From an uncultured Prochlorococcus sp. (GTDB lineage Bacteria; Cyanobacteriota; Cyanobacteriia; PCC-6307; Cyanobiaceae), in contig CACPKH010000005.1 in the NCBI GenBank assembly GCA_902634515.1, forward strand, positions 1 through 64,000: a stretch of DNA of 64,000 bases. Direction: 5' to 3'. Position numbers and translations under genes: made by a program. Under the pieces are notes generated by a model. It worked only from the letters and a program-made list of their open reading frames with translations. It made no database searches and had not been told where the DNA came from. Position 1 is the stretch's first letter. The number at the start of each line of letters is the position of its first letter. Of this stretch, positions 1 to 7,980 are shown in pieces.

Positions 1-570
1 GAAATTCTCGAAGTAGCTTACAGGGCGGAGAATGGTGGAAATATCTTTTAGACCATTAAGCAAAATGTATTCTTCAATACACCATTTACTAGAAAAATGT
101 CCAGGGGCCGGTTCATTGTTTAGAGGATCTTTAGGTTTGCAAACTGAACTAAAAACAAAGTGTTTTAAGGTTCCTAGCCTAGACATCTTTTTAACTACAT
201 CTACTAAAATTCGGCCTTGCATTATTTCATATTCACGAACCATACTTCCACGGCCCAGAATCCAGCCTTTGGTAGGAGTGGTATTGCCAAATATTCCGTA
301 AACTTCTGAGAAGCACCTTTCTAAACTTTCAGGTTCTAGTAAATCTCCTTTGATTACCTCTACATTAGGCAAATTGGCCAACTCCTTTGAACGCTTACTA
401 ATAGGCGAGCGAGTAATTGCACGAATGTGAAACATATCAGTCTTTGACAAATGATTTACCACAGCAAAGCCTTGCCTACTCGTAGCCATAGTGACTGCAA
501 TGACAGGCTTAGGGGTTTTAGAAGTAAGATTCTCAGAAAGTGTTAAATCGTTTCGATGAGGGACAAGCAT
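1..570 (-). CDS. NmrA-like NAD(P)-binding protein, partial at left edge
   Basis: Hand translation of the minus strand from the ATG at 570 stays open for 190 codons to base 1, so the C-terminus lies outside the window. The N-terminal part has a Rossmann-type start (AVTMATSRQGFAVVNHL) that resembles the GATGxQG nucleotide loop of NmrA/atypical short-chain dehydrogenases, followed by a VIKGDLLEPESL strand. Such proteins bind NAD(P) as redox sensors or nucleoside-sugar/isoflavone-reductase-like enzymes; the substrate cannot be told. The glycine-rich loop is degenerate (ATSRQG instead of GATGxQG). The ORF track shows only a shadow (32..301 +). Confidence 0.8.
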   Translation of the reverse strand, partial: MLVPHRNDLTLSENLTSKTPKPVIAVTMATSRQGFAVVNHLSKTDMFHIRAITRSPISKRSKELANLPNVEVIKGDLLEPESLERCFSEVYGIFGNTTPTKGWILGRGSMVREYEIMQGRILVDVVKKMSRLGTLKHFVFSSVCKPKDPLNNEPAPGHFSSKWCIEEYILLNGLKDISTILRPVSYFENF

Positions 571-787
571 AGGAGAGAGAGCCAATTGCCAAGGAAAGTT
601 ATAATCTGTGTTAAGAAATGTAAACCATTTCTATCTAATTCGTGGGTTGTCGCTTTCGGAGAGCCAAAACTCAAGCTTGAAAACCGCTTCTGAATAAGTT
701 CTTTGATTTATGAAATGAGTATCATGGAGATATCTCTCCGAAGGTTATAGCTGAATTTTTTAGAAGGTATGCAGATAGATTAGATGG

Positions 788-961
788 ATGATTAGCCTAC
801 TTTCCCTTTTGATTGCTTTCCTATGTCTTCAATCTTATTTTGTATTGCAAATTGTCAGGAATAAAAGGAATGAGCCTCTTATCTTTAATAAGACTCAGAA
901 GTTCTATATTTATCAATGGATGTTGAAGCAATTTGGTTCAATTCATACAAGAAAAGATTAA
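788..961 (+). CDS. 57-aa membrane microprotein, first of a coupled pair
   Basis: Hand-translated ORF below the track cutoff. It starts MISLLSLLIAFLC with an N-terminal hydrophobic segment, followed by a basic tail. Its TAA stop overlaps the ATG of the next ORF by one base (TAATG), which suggests translational coupling. No family recognised. Confidence 0.5.
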   Translation: MISLLSLLIAFLCLQSYFVLQIVRNKRNEPLIFNKTQKFYIYQWMLKQFGSIHTRKD

Positions 962-1080
962 TGGAATTCTTTCAGTCTCATGATCTGAACCAGTGGCAAC
1001 TTTGGGCACCTTTAATTGGAGGTATCTTTATATGGATTGGATTGAATCTTCGAGTCGTGAATCTTGAAGATGAAGATTAA
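961..1080 (+). CDS. 39-aa membrane microprotein, second of a coupled pair
   Basis: Hand-translated ORF with one predicted membrane helix (WAPLIGGIFIWIGLN) and an acidic tail. It begins at the last base of the upstream stop codon. The helix resembles the WAPIIGGAWIVLN segment of the protein encoded at 1222-1428 on the other strand. Function unknown. Confidence 0.5.
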   Translation: MEFFQSHDLNQWQLWAPLIGGIFIWIGLNLRVVNLEDED

Positions 1081-1221
1081 GTGGATAATTAAAGATGAGA
1101 AATGTTTACTATTGAGAAGAGCAAACTAATTGAAAGATCCGAAGAATTTAAGCCAAGCATAAAGTTCTTGAAATAATAGATGCATGCTAGTCCTGTGAAA
1201 ACAACGAATTTCTATATTCAT

Positions 1222-1428
1222 CTATCCAAGCCCTGGAATATTAAATGGTAGCTTGTTGCCTAGTGCTACTAAGTATTCCTGAACTGCTGGGATACGCAAT
1301 AAAGCTAGGGGCGCAATAATATTTAGAACTATCCAAGCCCCTCCTATAATTGGCGCCCATTTGCCAAATTTTTTTAGAAAGCTTTTACTTTCTTTTTTTT
1401 CTGTCATCGTATTCAAAGAGTTATGCAT
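1222..1428 (-). CDS. Small membrane protein, 68 aa
   Basis: Basic N-terminus (KKESKSFLKKFGK), one long hydrophobic helix (WAPIIGGAWIVLN onward) and a Pro/Gly-ending tail. Translation may begin at the second Met (1407, MTEKKES). Convergent with the coupled microprotein pair. Unknown function. Confidence 0.6.
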   Translation of the reverse strand: MHNSLNTMTEKKESKSFLKKFGKWAPIIGGAWIVLNIIAPLALLRIPAVQEYLVALGNKLPFNIPGLG

Positions 1429-1624
1429 ATTATGCTTTCTAGCTACTTAAAAGACATTTAGTTGATCGAAAATAGAAATGCTCTCTTTTATTAAGAAAGA
1501 ACAAAGCTAGGTATGATTAGAAACTCTCTACGCATGAGGTTTAAGTTTGGTAATCGCTACTCTCTAAAAGGTTTATAAAAAATATATCCTAATGATTGGT
1601 TCGTGCATTTGAGATTATTAGTTT

Positions 1625-1837
1625 ATGAAGAACTTTTTAGCCAGTGACAGATCTAGATGGATATTTGTAATTGCATTGATTTCAATTGGAGCAGGCTTAA
1701 CTGCTAAAAATGTTATTTCTTATCCAACAGAGTGCATGAAAGAAGAGATGGCATCTGGATGGAACTCTTTAGAAGGTTCCGATGATATAGAAGGTGCATC
1801 GCTTGAAAATTCAATTACAAAGACTTTCCCCAATTAG
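1625..1837 (+). CDS. Small membrane-anchored protein, 70 aa
   Basis: N-terminal membrane helix or signal anchor (WIFVIALISIGAGL), then a short acidic soluble tail. Separated by 12 bases from the next microORF on the same strand, so the two may be cotranscribed. No family recognised. Confidence 0.6.
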   Translation: MKNFLASDRSRWIFVIALISIGAGLTAKNVISYPTECMKEEMASGWNSLEGSDDIEGASLENSITKTFPN

Positions 1838-1849
1838 CTTAAGAAAAAA

Positions 1850-1954
1850 ATGAGTGAACCAAATACAGACTTAAAGCCTAAATATCCATTGGCTATTCTC
1901 TTGGTTGTTTCAGGAGTCGCATTGTCAATAGCTCCTTTCTTCTTTATGAAGTAG
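1850..1954 (+). CDS. 34-aa single-helix membrane peptide
   Basis: Hand-translated ORF: soluble start (MSEPNTDLKPKYP), one hydrophobic helix, ends FFFMK. Lies just downstream of the 70-aa gene. The size and single-helix architecture resemble the small thylakoid subunits of cyanobacteria, but I recognise none. Confidence 0.5.
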   Translation: MSEPNTDLKPKYPLAILLVVSGVALSIAPFFFMK

Positions 1955-1969
1955 CCAGATAAGCATCTT

Positions 1970-2086
1970 TTAAATCATCAGTGATGTTGGATCTATAAGA
2001 CCTCCAATTAATCCGATCATTATTGCGAAAAACGTAATAACAATTAGAGCAATGGGCCAGATAAATCTAAGCTGGAGTCGATTCAT
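1970..2086 (-). CDS. 38-aa single-helix membrane peptide
   Basis: Hand-translated minus-strand ORF starting MNRLQLRFIWPIALIV, with an AGGA ribosome site 6-9 bases before the ATG. Basic N-terminus and one membrane helix. Convergent with 1850-1954, stops only 15 bases apart. Unknown function. Confidence 0.55.
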   Translation of the reverse strand: MNRLQLRFIWPIALIVITFFAIMIGLIGGLIDPTSLMI

Positions 2087-2202
2087 AGTTAATTCCTCAA
2101 CAAGATCTATTTAGCATCATTAATTAGAGATTAGGCTTCTTCACCTTAATGAAGTGCTTTTTATTTAATGATTAATATTTTTAGTTATTTAAATACTCAT
2201 AA

Positions 2203-2235
2203 GAATAAGGGGGGCTTGTTATGTCCCCCTTATTC
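2203..2235 (-). terminator. Strong hairpin, likely terminator of the 2276-2584 gene
   Basis: An 11-bp GC-topped stem (GAATAAGGGGG / CCCCCTTATTC) with a 10-11-base loop lies 40 bases past the stop of the minus-strand gene. The T-rich tail is modest. Confidence 0.6.
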
Positions 2236-2275
2236 ATGTCCTTAGTGATTTTCATCACTCGATCAATTAAAAGGA

Positions 2276-2584
2276 TTAAGAATCAATAGAAGATCCTCCA
2301 TCTTTTTCAGAAACTTTTTTAGTTTTTTCCTCTGTTAGCTTTAACGCTTTTAGATCTGCTTGAATTTCTTTCTCACGCTCATTAATGTGTTTAATTTGTG
2401 AGTGATAGGTCTTCTCAAGCCTCTTGCGTGAAGCCGCCAGGTTTCTCAATTCATCTTGTTGGCGATTATGCCTAAGCTCTTTTAGTTGACTATCGGAAAC
2501 AACATAAACAGTTCTCGTTGGAGAAAAGAAAGAGTCGGCAAAGAAAGAGTCGGCAAAGAAAGTTTCGATTAATGATGTATGCAT
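2276..2584 (-). CDS. Coiled-coil protein, about 102 aa, with a tandem FFADS repeat
   Basis: The ORF runs to 2674, but the Met at 2584 (MHTSLIETFF) is the likelier start, since the upstream 30 residues look like noncoding AT-rich sequence. A charged central region (about residues 35-95) rich in Lys/Glu/Arg is a predicted coiled coil. Near the N-terminus FFADSFFADSFF is encoded by a direct 15-bp DNA duplication. Unknown function. Confidence 0.55.
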   Translation of the reverse strand: MHTSLIETFFADSFFADSFFSPTRTVYVVSDSQLKELRHNRQQDELRNLAASRKRLEKTYHSQIKHINEREKEIQADLKALKLTEEKTKKVSEKDGGSSIDS

Positions 2585-2933
2585 GATGTTCTGTATGTGA
2601 ACACAACTAGTTTGAACTGATTTGTAAAAAGTAATGAGGATATAAACCGAATTAATCTTTACGGTAAATATCACTTACTTCGGTTACTACAACTAAAAGG
2701 TCGAGGAAACCCATAGGCATAGATATCCTATTTATCTACTTTTACTTTTGTCTTAGAAGAGATTGGATGATCAATTTAGTTGTTTTAGGTAAAGAATCTA
2801 CTAAGAGGACACAGCATCATTTCCCAGTTAGCAATTCTCAAATGCTTTGCCTTATAAGTTGACAATCGAAGTTGGCATAGCTTCTATGCCTAATTTGAGT
2901 TTTCATCAGATCTTTTAAACTAATTAAATGTGT

Positions 2934-3086
2934 TTAAAAGTAATTCCCTTTGAGATACCTTTCCATGCAGATTGCTAGGCAATCATCATGATTTTCGTTA
3001 ATTGAACAATAAGTTGTGCACTCAAAATAATCATCTATCGCTTCGTTTCTCTCTTCATTGCTGATTTTGCTAAGGGGGTTATTCAT
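2934..3086 (-). CDS. 50-aa twin CX3C microprotein
   Basis: Hand-translated ORF starting MNNPLSKISNEERNEA. Contains two CX3C motifs, CTTYC (residues 23-27) and CLAIC (36-40), 8 residues apart on what should be amphipathic helices. This spacing can form a disulfide-stapled helical hairpin or bind a metal. No signal peptide is visible. Family and function unknown. Confidence 0.6.
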   Translation of the reverse strand: MNNPLSKISNEERNEAIDDYFECTTYCSINENHDDCLAICMERYLKGNYF

Positions 3087-3267
3087 AAGAGGTCTCTTTG
3101 ATTGTTACCAATAGCTTATCGATTGGATACATCTTTGCCATCAGCATTACCTCCTAAACTTTGAGGGCTAGTTTTTAGTAAAAGGATTGTTTTGGTTTGG
3201 TATAGCTAAGAAAGCTTGCTTTAGAGGGTATTTCAAGGATTATTAGTGAAGGATAAATTGTTTCAGT

Positions 3268-3486
3268 ATGAATGATGAGAACTGGAAAGAGGAATTCAAA
3301 AAATGGAAGCCTAATCTAAAGCCTTTCAAAATTAAACTTCTTGAAGAAGGAGCGACTAGTCAGAGTCAGGCACTAATGATTAATGACATGTGGTGCGAAT
3401 GGAAAGATCTTGCTGTGAAGAGAAAACTCAATGAAATTGCAGGAAAATCTTTGGAGATAGAAGACCCTTGGTATGAAAGAAACTGA
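3268..3486 (+). CDS. Hypothetical soluble protein, 72 aa
   Basis: Charged, Trp-rich protein (ENWKEEFKKWKPNLK) with no membrane segment. Composition is that of a real protein and it has its own upstream gap. No family recognised. Confidence 0.6.
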   Translation: MNDENWKEEFKKWKPNLKPFKIKLLEEGATSQSQALMINDMWCEWKDLAVKRKLNEIAGKSLEIEDPWYERN

Positions 3487-3699
3487 AATTGCCTCACCTT
3501 ATGGATAAGTAGATAGGCTTATTAAGCTTGGTTTAAAACCTTTTAAAGAAAGATTATTAGAGATTATTAGATACTTTGTTTTTACTGGCAAAATGGTAGA
3601 AATGCTTGGAATAAAAAGGTCTTCCAAATGAAACGCTTTCTTTTTTTAGTAGTAGATACTTTGCAAAACCAAATGGAAGCTAAGTACCAAGAAAAATCA

Positions 3700-3813
3700 A
3701 TGTTGACTGATTTGTTTATTGAAAATAAGTTTTGGGGATGGGTTGGATTGACTGGAATTGCTATTTCTATAGGAATAATCATTTGGAGCTTTTATCCAAA
3801 TGATGAAAGCTAA
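3700..3813 (+). CDS. Single-helix membrane peptide, about 37 aa
   Basis: The track ORF begins at 3628, but the Met at 3700 (MLTDLFIENKFWGWVG) gives a compact protein: one membrane helix and a short polar tail. Starts at 3628 or 3673 cannot be excluded, as no strong ribosome site is visible. Function unknown. Confidence 0.5.
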   Translation: MLTDLFIENKFWGWVGLTGIAISIGIIIWSFYPNDES

Positions 3814-4044
3814 ATATTGAAAACATATTGCTTAGTTTTCTTCAAATATTCATTCCATTTGATTCTCTAAGTCTGAAAACCCTTTTTAAGAAAAAGAAAT
3901 CAATAGAATCTATACCTTTTTATCTTCTCTTCCCATCATCGATTTTTTGTTGGCTTAAATTTAATTCGAATTCTTTACAGCTTAGCTATTAGCAAATCAT
4001 CTTTCAGGGTTCAAATTTATTAGCTCTTTGCAAGTTTCTTATTT

Positions 4045-4131
4045 GTGGTTATTTCTTACGGATGGTTGCAACATTATTTATTTGTAACCGAACATAGCCC
4101 AGAAGTACAAGATCAAATGATGACTATATAG
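4045..4131 (+). CDS. Possible 28-aa ORF with GTG start, perhaps a decayed gene
   Basis: The frame reads protein-like (ISYGWLQHYLFVTEHSPEVQ) and extends 7 hydrophobic codons upstream of the GTG to an in-frame TAG at 4021. No ATG is available. Either a GTG-started peptide or the remnant of a slightly longer small gene. The rest of the gap 3814-4300 shows nothing else I can support. Confidence 0.3.
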   Translation: MVISYGWLQHYLFVTEHSPEVQDQMMTI

Positions 4132-4300
4132 AGATTAAGATTAAATCAATCACTAAATAAGATCTAGTTTAATAGACATGGTAGTTGGCTGAATTTAATG
4201 CAAGATAAGCAACGTTTACTTGCATCAATCCAGCTGGGCTTTGTATGTCCTAATTAGATTAGAAGGAAGTTTTATCTAAAAAAGCTAATTGAAGCTGAAA

Positions 4301-4486
4301 TTATTTTTTTACTATTGCTGGGTAAATATCCTTTGCATAGAAACTTGTAAAACCTTCCTTAGCTCTCCATCGGAAAAGTACTATGTGAACTGGGATTACG
4401 AACAAAGCATGAAAGAAAGTTAGTAGAAAGAAATCCCATGGAATGCCAGGTTGGCCATACATTGCGAAAAGATTTAATGAATGCAT
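4301..4486 (-). CDS. Small membrane protein, 61 aa
   Basis: One or two hydrophobic segments (FFLLTFFHALFVIPVHIVLF) followed by a basic/aromatic tail. A start at 4462 (MYGQPGIPW) is also possible. No family recognised. Confidence 0.55.
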   Translation of the reverse strand: MHSLNLFAMYGQPGIPWDFFLLTFFHALFVIPVHIVLFRWRAKEGFTSFYAKDIYPAIVKK

Positions 4487-4686
4487 TGTTTAAATGGATC
4501 AGCCGTTAAAGAATATTGTGACTCAATTTCGTTCAATATTAGAATCATTTTTTAAAAGTTAATGCCTTTTAAATAATTAAACCTACCTATCCTTACTTCA
4601 AGAAAGGATTCAGGATTGAAAACCTAAGCCTAGTAGGGCTTTTCAATGAGATCCCTTTTTAGGGGACAAGATTTTTTTTCTAAGGA

Positions 4687-5310
4687 ATGAACCTAATCAA
4701 ATTTTTACTGATTGATTTAACTTTGATACTTGTAGGGTTTCCTTTGTTGTTTATCTTTCAAAGAAGAAAAGGCAAAGCTTCTTTTTTGCAAAGTTTTAAT
4801 AATAATGGATTCTTAGATCAGACTCCTATAGAGCTTCCTACTCAACAGCAACTCTTGGCATTGGAGAAACAGGCTAAATTAGAAGGTTCTGGAATTGAAT
4901 CTGAGTGCTTGATTGGCTTGTGGAAATTTGTCTCCGTATGGAAGCCTGCATCAGATAATGAAGATTTAATCGCAAGCTCATTACTTCGTTTTTTCTCGGC
5001 AACTTTAGAGCTGAAAGAAGATGACTCTAAGAATTTTTCTATTAGCAATTCTATTCAATTTGGATTATTCTCAATTCGATTTTCAGGGGGTGGCTATTTA
5101 AAAGGAAATCAACCGTTATTAATTTTCTTTTTTAAACATATAGAATTTAAAGCAGGCTCTAGAATTTTGTTTACTAGATCTCTTGATATACCAGAAGAAA
5201 AAAACAGACCTTTTTTTTCTTTGATTGCAAAGGCAAAAAATTGTAACTGGCTTTCAGCAAGAGGTAGAGGAGGGGGACTTGCCGTATGGCTGAAAAATGA
5301 GAATTCCTAG
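4687..5310 (+). CDS. Conserved membrane-anchored protein, possibly PAP/fibrillin-like
   Basis: 207 aa. Begins with a hydrophobic anchor (about residues 4-24), followed by a globular domain. It has LIGLWKFVSVWKP, a NSIQFG strand region, repeated beta-type segments and ends GRGGGLAVWLK. The order (a 'LxGxW' start, a central N-x-I/V strand and a basic C-terminal strand) is reminiscent of plastid-lipid-associated/fibrillin (lipocalin-like) domains, but that is a weak inference. It stands alone between small genes, with a short ribosome site region before the ATG (TAAGGA). It could equally be a cyanobacterial family of unknown function. Confidence 0.6.
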   Translation: MNLIKFLLIDLTLILVGFPLLFIFQRRKGKASFLQSFNNNGFLDQTPIELPTQQQLLALEKQAKLEGSGIESECLIGLWKFVSVWKPASDNEDLIASSLLRFFSATLELKEDDSKNFSISNSIQFGLFSIRFSGGGYLKGNQPLLIFFFKHIEFKAGSRILFTRSLDIPEEKNRPFFSLIAKAKNCNWLSARGRGGGLAVWLKNENS

Positions 5311-5443
5311 TTTTATACGTTAAAGATTTTATTGCTTAAGATTTAGGCCATAGGTCTCATTGTATTTATTCACAATGGGAGTTCCCTCTTATTTCTTAGA
5401 GTGGTTCTGTTTAATAAGAGAATGCTTTTGAGTGTGATACCTT

Positions 5444-5623
5444 TTAACCTGCCGAATTTAATTTGATCCAATCAAAAATTAAATATATAGCAAATAGTAC
5501 TCCAAAATATAAAGGCAGCCTTGGGTACTTGCTTAAAAACCCAGGGGATTTTGAGGTTATTTTTGACTTCTTGGGATTCTTTGGAGTCAACCCCTTTTCT
5601 TTTCTTCTTTTAGCTTCTCCCAT
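5444..5623 (-). CDS. DUF2839-like protein, 59 aa
   Basis: The start chosen at 5623 (MGEAKRRKEKGLTPKNPKK) matches the conserved MGEAKRRK opening known from the cyanobacterial DUF2839 family. A single C-terminal membrane helix follows (YFGVLFAIYLIFDW). The track ORF extends 50 residues upstream to 5773. That extension also looks protein-like (basic), so a longer form remains possible. Function unknown. Confidence 0.65.
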   Translation of the reverse strand: MGEAKRRKEKGLTPKNPKKSKITSKSPGFLSKYPRLPLYFGVLFAIYLIFDWIKLNSAG

Positions 5624-5911
5624 AGAACGGATTGCTCGTGCAGATTTAATAAATTCATTTTGCCAGAATTCATTAGCTTTAGCTTTTTGTTTAGATAAGG
5701 CATATTTTGTTTTTTTACCTTTAACAGCTCTAAATACTTTCATTAATAGATCATCGGTTAAATTGATTTTCAAGACATTCCTTTGCCCTCTTTTAGATAA
5801 GGAAAATTAACTTGCGCTTGTAAAAAATAACTTTTTGACTTTTGTCTAAGCTCCTGACGTAATTCTTGCAATAGTTTTCTTATGCTTTTTATGTTCACCC
5901 TTGAAAATTAA

Positions 5912-6001
5912 ATGGATCTTTTAAAAACAGTTGTCTTGTGTTTGTTTATTGGATGGGTTCTTTCAAAAGGGATACTTTTTGTCTTGACAAAGATGGGTTA
6001 A
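5912..6001 (+). CDS. 29-aa single-helix membrane peptide
   Basis: Hand-translated ORF starting MDLLKTVVLCLFIGW: a short basic-flanked membrane helix. Size is that of small photosystem or cytochrome-complex subunits, but the sequence matches none I know. No clear ribosome site. Confidence 0.35.
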   Translation: MDLLKTVVLCLFIGWVLSKGILFVLTKMG

Positions 6002-6196
6002 AGGAATGCCATTATCTTTTTCAAAGCCTCTAGGCCGAAAGCTTTTTTCTTTCTGCTATTGATACTTAAAGAGATTCTTAAAAGCTTTTTGAAAGCAATA
6101 TAGATTCTTTGAACAAATTGCTCCTAGTCCTTGAAAGGCTTCTTTTGACATGACTGAAATATTTAATTGGCCTCATAAACTATGACAAGAAATACA

Positions 6197-6220
6197 TGAA
6201 ACACCATAGATAGTGTTTCA
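6197..6220. repeat. Inverted repeat TGAAACAC-N8-GTGTTTCA
   Basis: Perfect 8-bp arms with an 8-base spacer, 17 bases upstream of the 23-codon ORF at 6238. Could be an operator or a 5' RNA hairpin of the compact unit that ends at the terminator at 6314-6340. Confidence 0.5.
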
Positions 6221-6237
6221 AATAAGAAATAGTACTC

Positions 6238-6309
6238 ATGTTTGCGCTAGGCATGCTTATTATACTTATTGTTAAGCTGGGTGATGGGGATTGTCCTGCT
6301 TATAGATGA
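6238..6309 (+). CDS. 23-aa microORF or small RNA unit
   Basis: ATG ORF starting MFALGMLIILIVKLG, hydrophobic then polar, ending five bases before a perfect terminator hairpin. Framed by an inverted repeat upstream and the terminator downstream, it may encode a membrane micropeptide or simply be a small RNA of about 130 nt. Confidence 0.4.
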   Translation: MFALGMLIILIVKLGDGDCPAYR

Positions 6310-6313
6310 AGGC

Positions 6314-6340
6314 TTCCTCCTTATAAGGAGGATTTTTTTT
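6314..6340 (+). terminator. Rho-independent terminator
   Basis: Palindromic stem CCTCCTTATAAGGAGG followed by a run of eight T on the plus strand. It closes the 6190-6340 unit. Confidence 0.8.
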
Positions 6341-6426
6341 GATTACTTTTTGAAAGTATTTTTATCGCTTCCTTATTTGATTGACTCCCTTAATGGGATA
6401 TCTTTATAGAATAGGACAAATGATTA

Positions 6427-6621
6427 ATGGCACTTAAAGATAAATTCTTCACAAGAGTTTTTAGTAGCGAAGGCACCGAAAAAAGCCAAGAGGGAGTAGT
6501 AGAACCTATGAAGCCTGAAAAGATATTGCCTGTTGCCCGGATAGTCATTACAGCTATTGTCGCAGGAATATGCATTGCACCAATAGCTATTAATGTCATA
6601 AAACAAGGAGGGTTGTCATAA
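6427..6621 (+). CDS. Small membrane protein, 64 aa
   Basis: Charged N-terminal half (KDKFFTRVFSSEGTEKSQEG) and one membrane helix (ARIVITAIVAGICIAPIAI). Real-looking composition; family not recognised. Confidence 0.6.
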   Translation: MALKDKFFTRVFSSEGTEKSQEGVVEPMKPEKILPVARIVITAIVAGICIAPIAINVIKQGGLS

Positions 6622-6749
6622 GTTATTTGGGTCCAGTTAGAAAGAATTCAGCTTCAAGGCTTCTTAAGCAAAAAGATGCTATCTAATTGAAGTGATTATC
6701 TTATGAACTGTTGTATTAGATTTTTTGATTTAAATTTTAATTATCAGCT

Positions 6750-7025
6750 TTATAGCTTTTTCTTTTGTCGACCCCACCAGATCCATCTGGTAACAATCAA
6801 AATTGGTATAAAACGTACTAATTGATGGATTAAATTAAGTAAGGGGGAAAATGGATTTACTTCTCCAATAACAAAGGCATAGATTCCGATCCAAAGTTTA
6901 GTAACAGGAGCGGGTCCTAAAACAGGAGTGTTAAGTTTCAGCCAAAAGATAATAAAGACTATATTTATCAAAAGAGAAACTATATGTCGATTATGTTTCC
7001 TTTTTAGAAGTTGAGAGACTTTCAT
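6750..7025 (-). CDS. Hypothetical membrane protein, 91 aa
   Basis: Basic N-terminus (KRKHNRH), then two or three hydrophobic segments, ending in a basic WWGRQKKKL tail that would sit in the cytoplasm. It lies just downstream of the 7072-7473 gene on the same strand (47-base gap), so the two may be cotranscribed. Confidence 0.6.
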   Translation of the reverse strand: MKVSQLLKRKHNRHIVSLLINIVFIIFWLKLNTPVLGPAPVTKLWIGIYAFVIGEVNPFSPLLNLIHQLVRFIPILIVTRWIWWGRQKKKL

Positions 7026-7071
7026 TTTTTAGAATCTAGGTTTATCTTGTTTTTTTGGAGATTGTACTGTA

Positions 7072-7473
7072 TTAATTCCTTTTAGATGTAAGCAGATTCT
7101 CGAGGTTGGGCCATGCATCAAGTAGTTCTTTAATTGCCTTTCTGTTTGGGGTATATAAAATACAAGAGAATGCACTAATTAAATAAAGTAAAAACCACCA
7201 TTGACTTATTGCAAAGATTGAAAAGAATGAAAAAACAAAACTACCTAAGAAAACAAAAAATAAGGATCTATTAATAATCTCCAAAGGTGGTGATCTCCTT
7301 GCTTTTTTAAATGGCTTCCTAGCAAATTCTTCTCTCTTTTTCTCTTCTAGGTCTTCTTTTTTTATCCTAGCCTCTTCTTTATCCAAGGCATCAATTGTTT
7401 TTCCAAGGTCTGCGATTTCTTCGCTTGTTAAATTCTTTAAGGGGTTAGAGTCTCTTTCAGATTTAAGAATCAT
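7072..7473 (-). CDS. Hypothetical protein: charged N-terminus plus two membrane helices, 133 aa
   Basis: Residues about 15-60 are highly charged (KEEARIKKEDLEEKKREEF) and likely helical. Residues about 70-110 hold two hydrophobic helices (LFFVFLGSFVFSFFSIF and WFLLYLISAFSCILY). A short polar tail follows. No enzymatic motif. Unknown function. Confidence 0.65.
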   Translation of the reverse strand: MILKSERDSNPLKNLTSEEIADLGKTIDALDKEEARIKKEDLEEKKREEFARKPFKKARRSPPLEIINRSLFFVFLGSFVFSFFSIFAISQWWFLLYLISAFSCILYTPNRKAIKELLDAWPNLENLLTSKRN

Positions 7474-7609
7474 TTAAGTCTCTTCCTTTTGAGTAATCAA
7501 TATATTCTAGTCACTCATAAAAAACTTTACTTTTTGGAAATTAGAAGGAAGAAATATCTAATAGGTAGATTTAACTTAATTTTCTTTTAACTTTTAATAG
7601 TGAAAATTA

Positions 7610-7945
7610 TTATGTAATCGTCTTGTCAGATTGATTTGAAGATGGTTTTGGTGGAATGAGGTTTTGTAGTTGAATAGCAAGCTTTTCGCAGGAAGTATTT
7701 TTTTGGAGATAAGGTTCATCACTTCTGACTTCAATTGAACATTCTCGAATGCTTTTATTAGTCCATGAAATTATGACTTTAACTTTAGATTGGTAATTAA
7801 CTGCTTGAATAGGTTCCTCAGCGAAGATCTGGGCATGACTGCTGAATTCCTTTGAGATATTTAGGCCAGCTTTCTCTAAGAGGCTTTCAAAGCTTGTAAA
7901 TAAGCAGTCATTATCTAAATTACTTAGGTAGCGGAAGTAAGCCAT
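7610..7945 (-). CDS. Conserved hypothetical soluble protein, 111 aa
   Basis: Starts MAYFRYLSNLDNDCLF and has alternating strand/helix character (VKVIISWTNKSIRECSIEVRS) with a Pro/Ser-rich tail. No membrane segment. Transcribed divergently from the response regulator, with a Nar-box-like palindrome 36-51 bases before its start, so it may share control with the two-component system. Molecular role unknown. Confidence 0.65.
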   Translation of the reverse strand: MAYFRYLSNLDNDCLFTSFESLLEKAGLNISKEFSSHAQIFAEEPIQAVNYQSKVKVIISWTNKSIRECSIEVRSDEPYLQKNTSCEKLAIQLQNLIPPKPSSNQSDKTIT

Positions 7946-7980
7946 ACTTTATAAAGACATTGAGAAAACACCCAACAATC

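Noticed and set aside
32-301. Plus-strand track ORF at the left edge
   Set aside because: It lies antisense to the open NmrA-like frame, which has recognisable motifs; the plus ORF has none.
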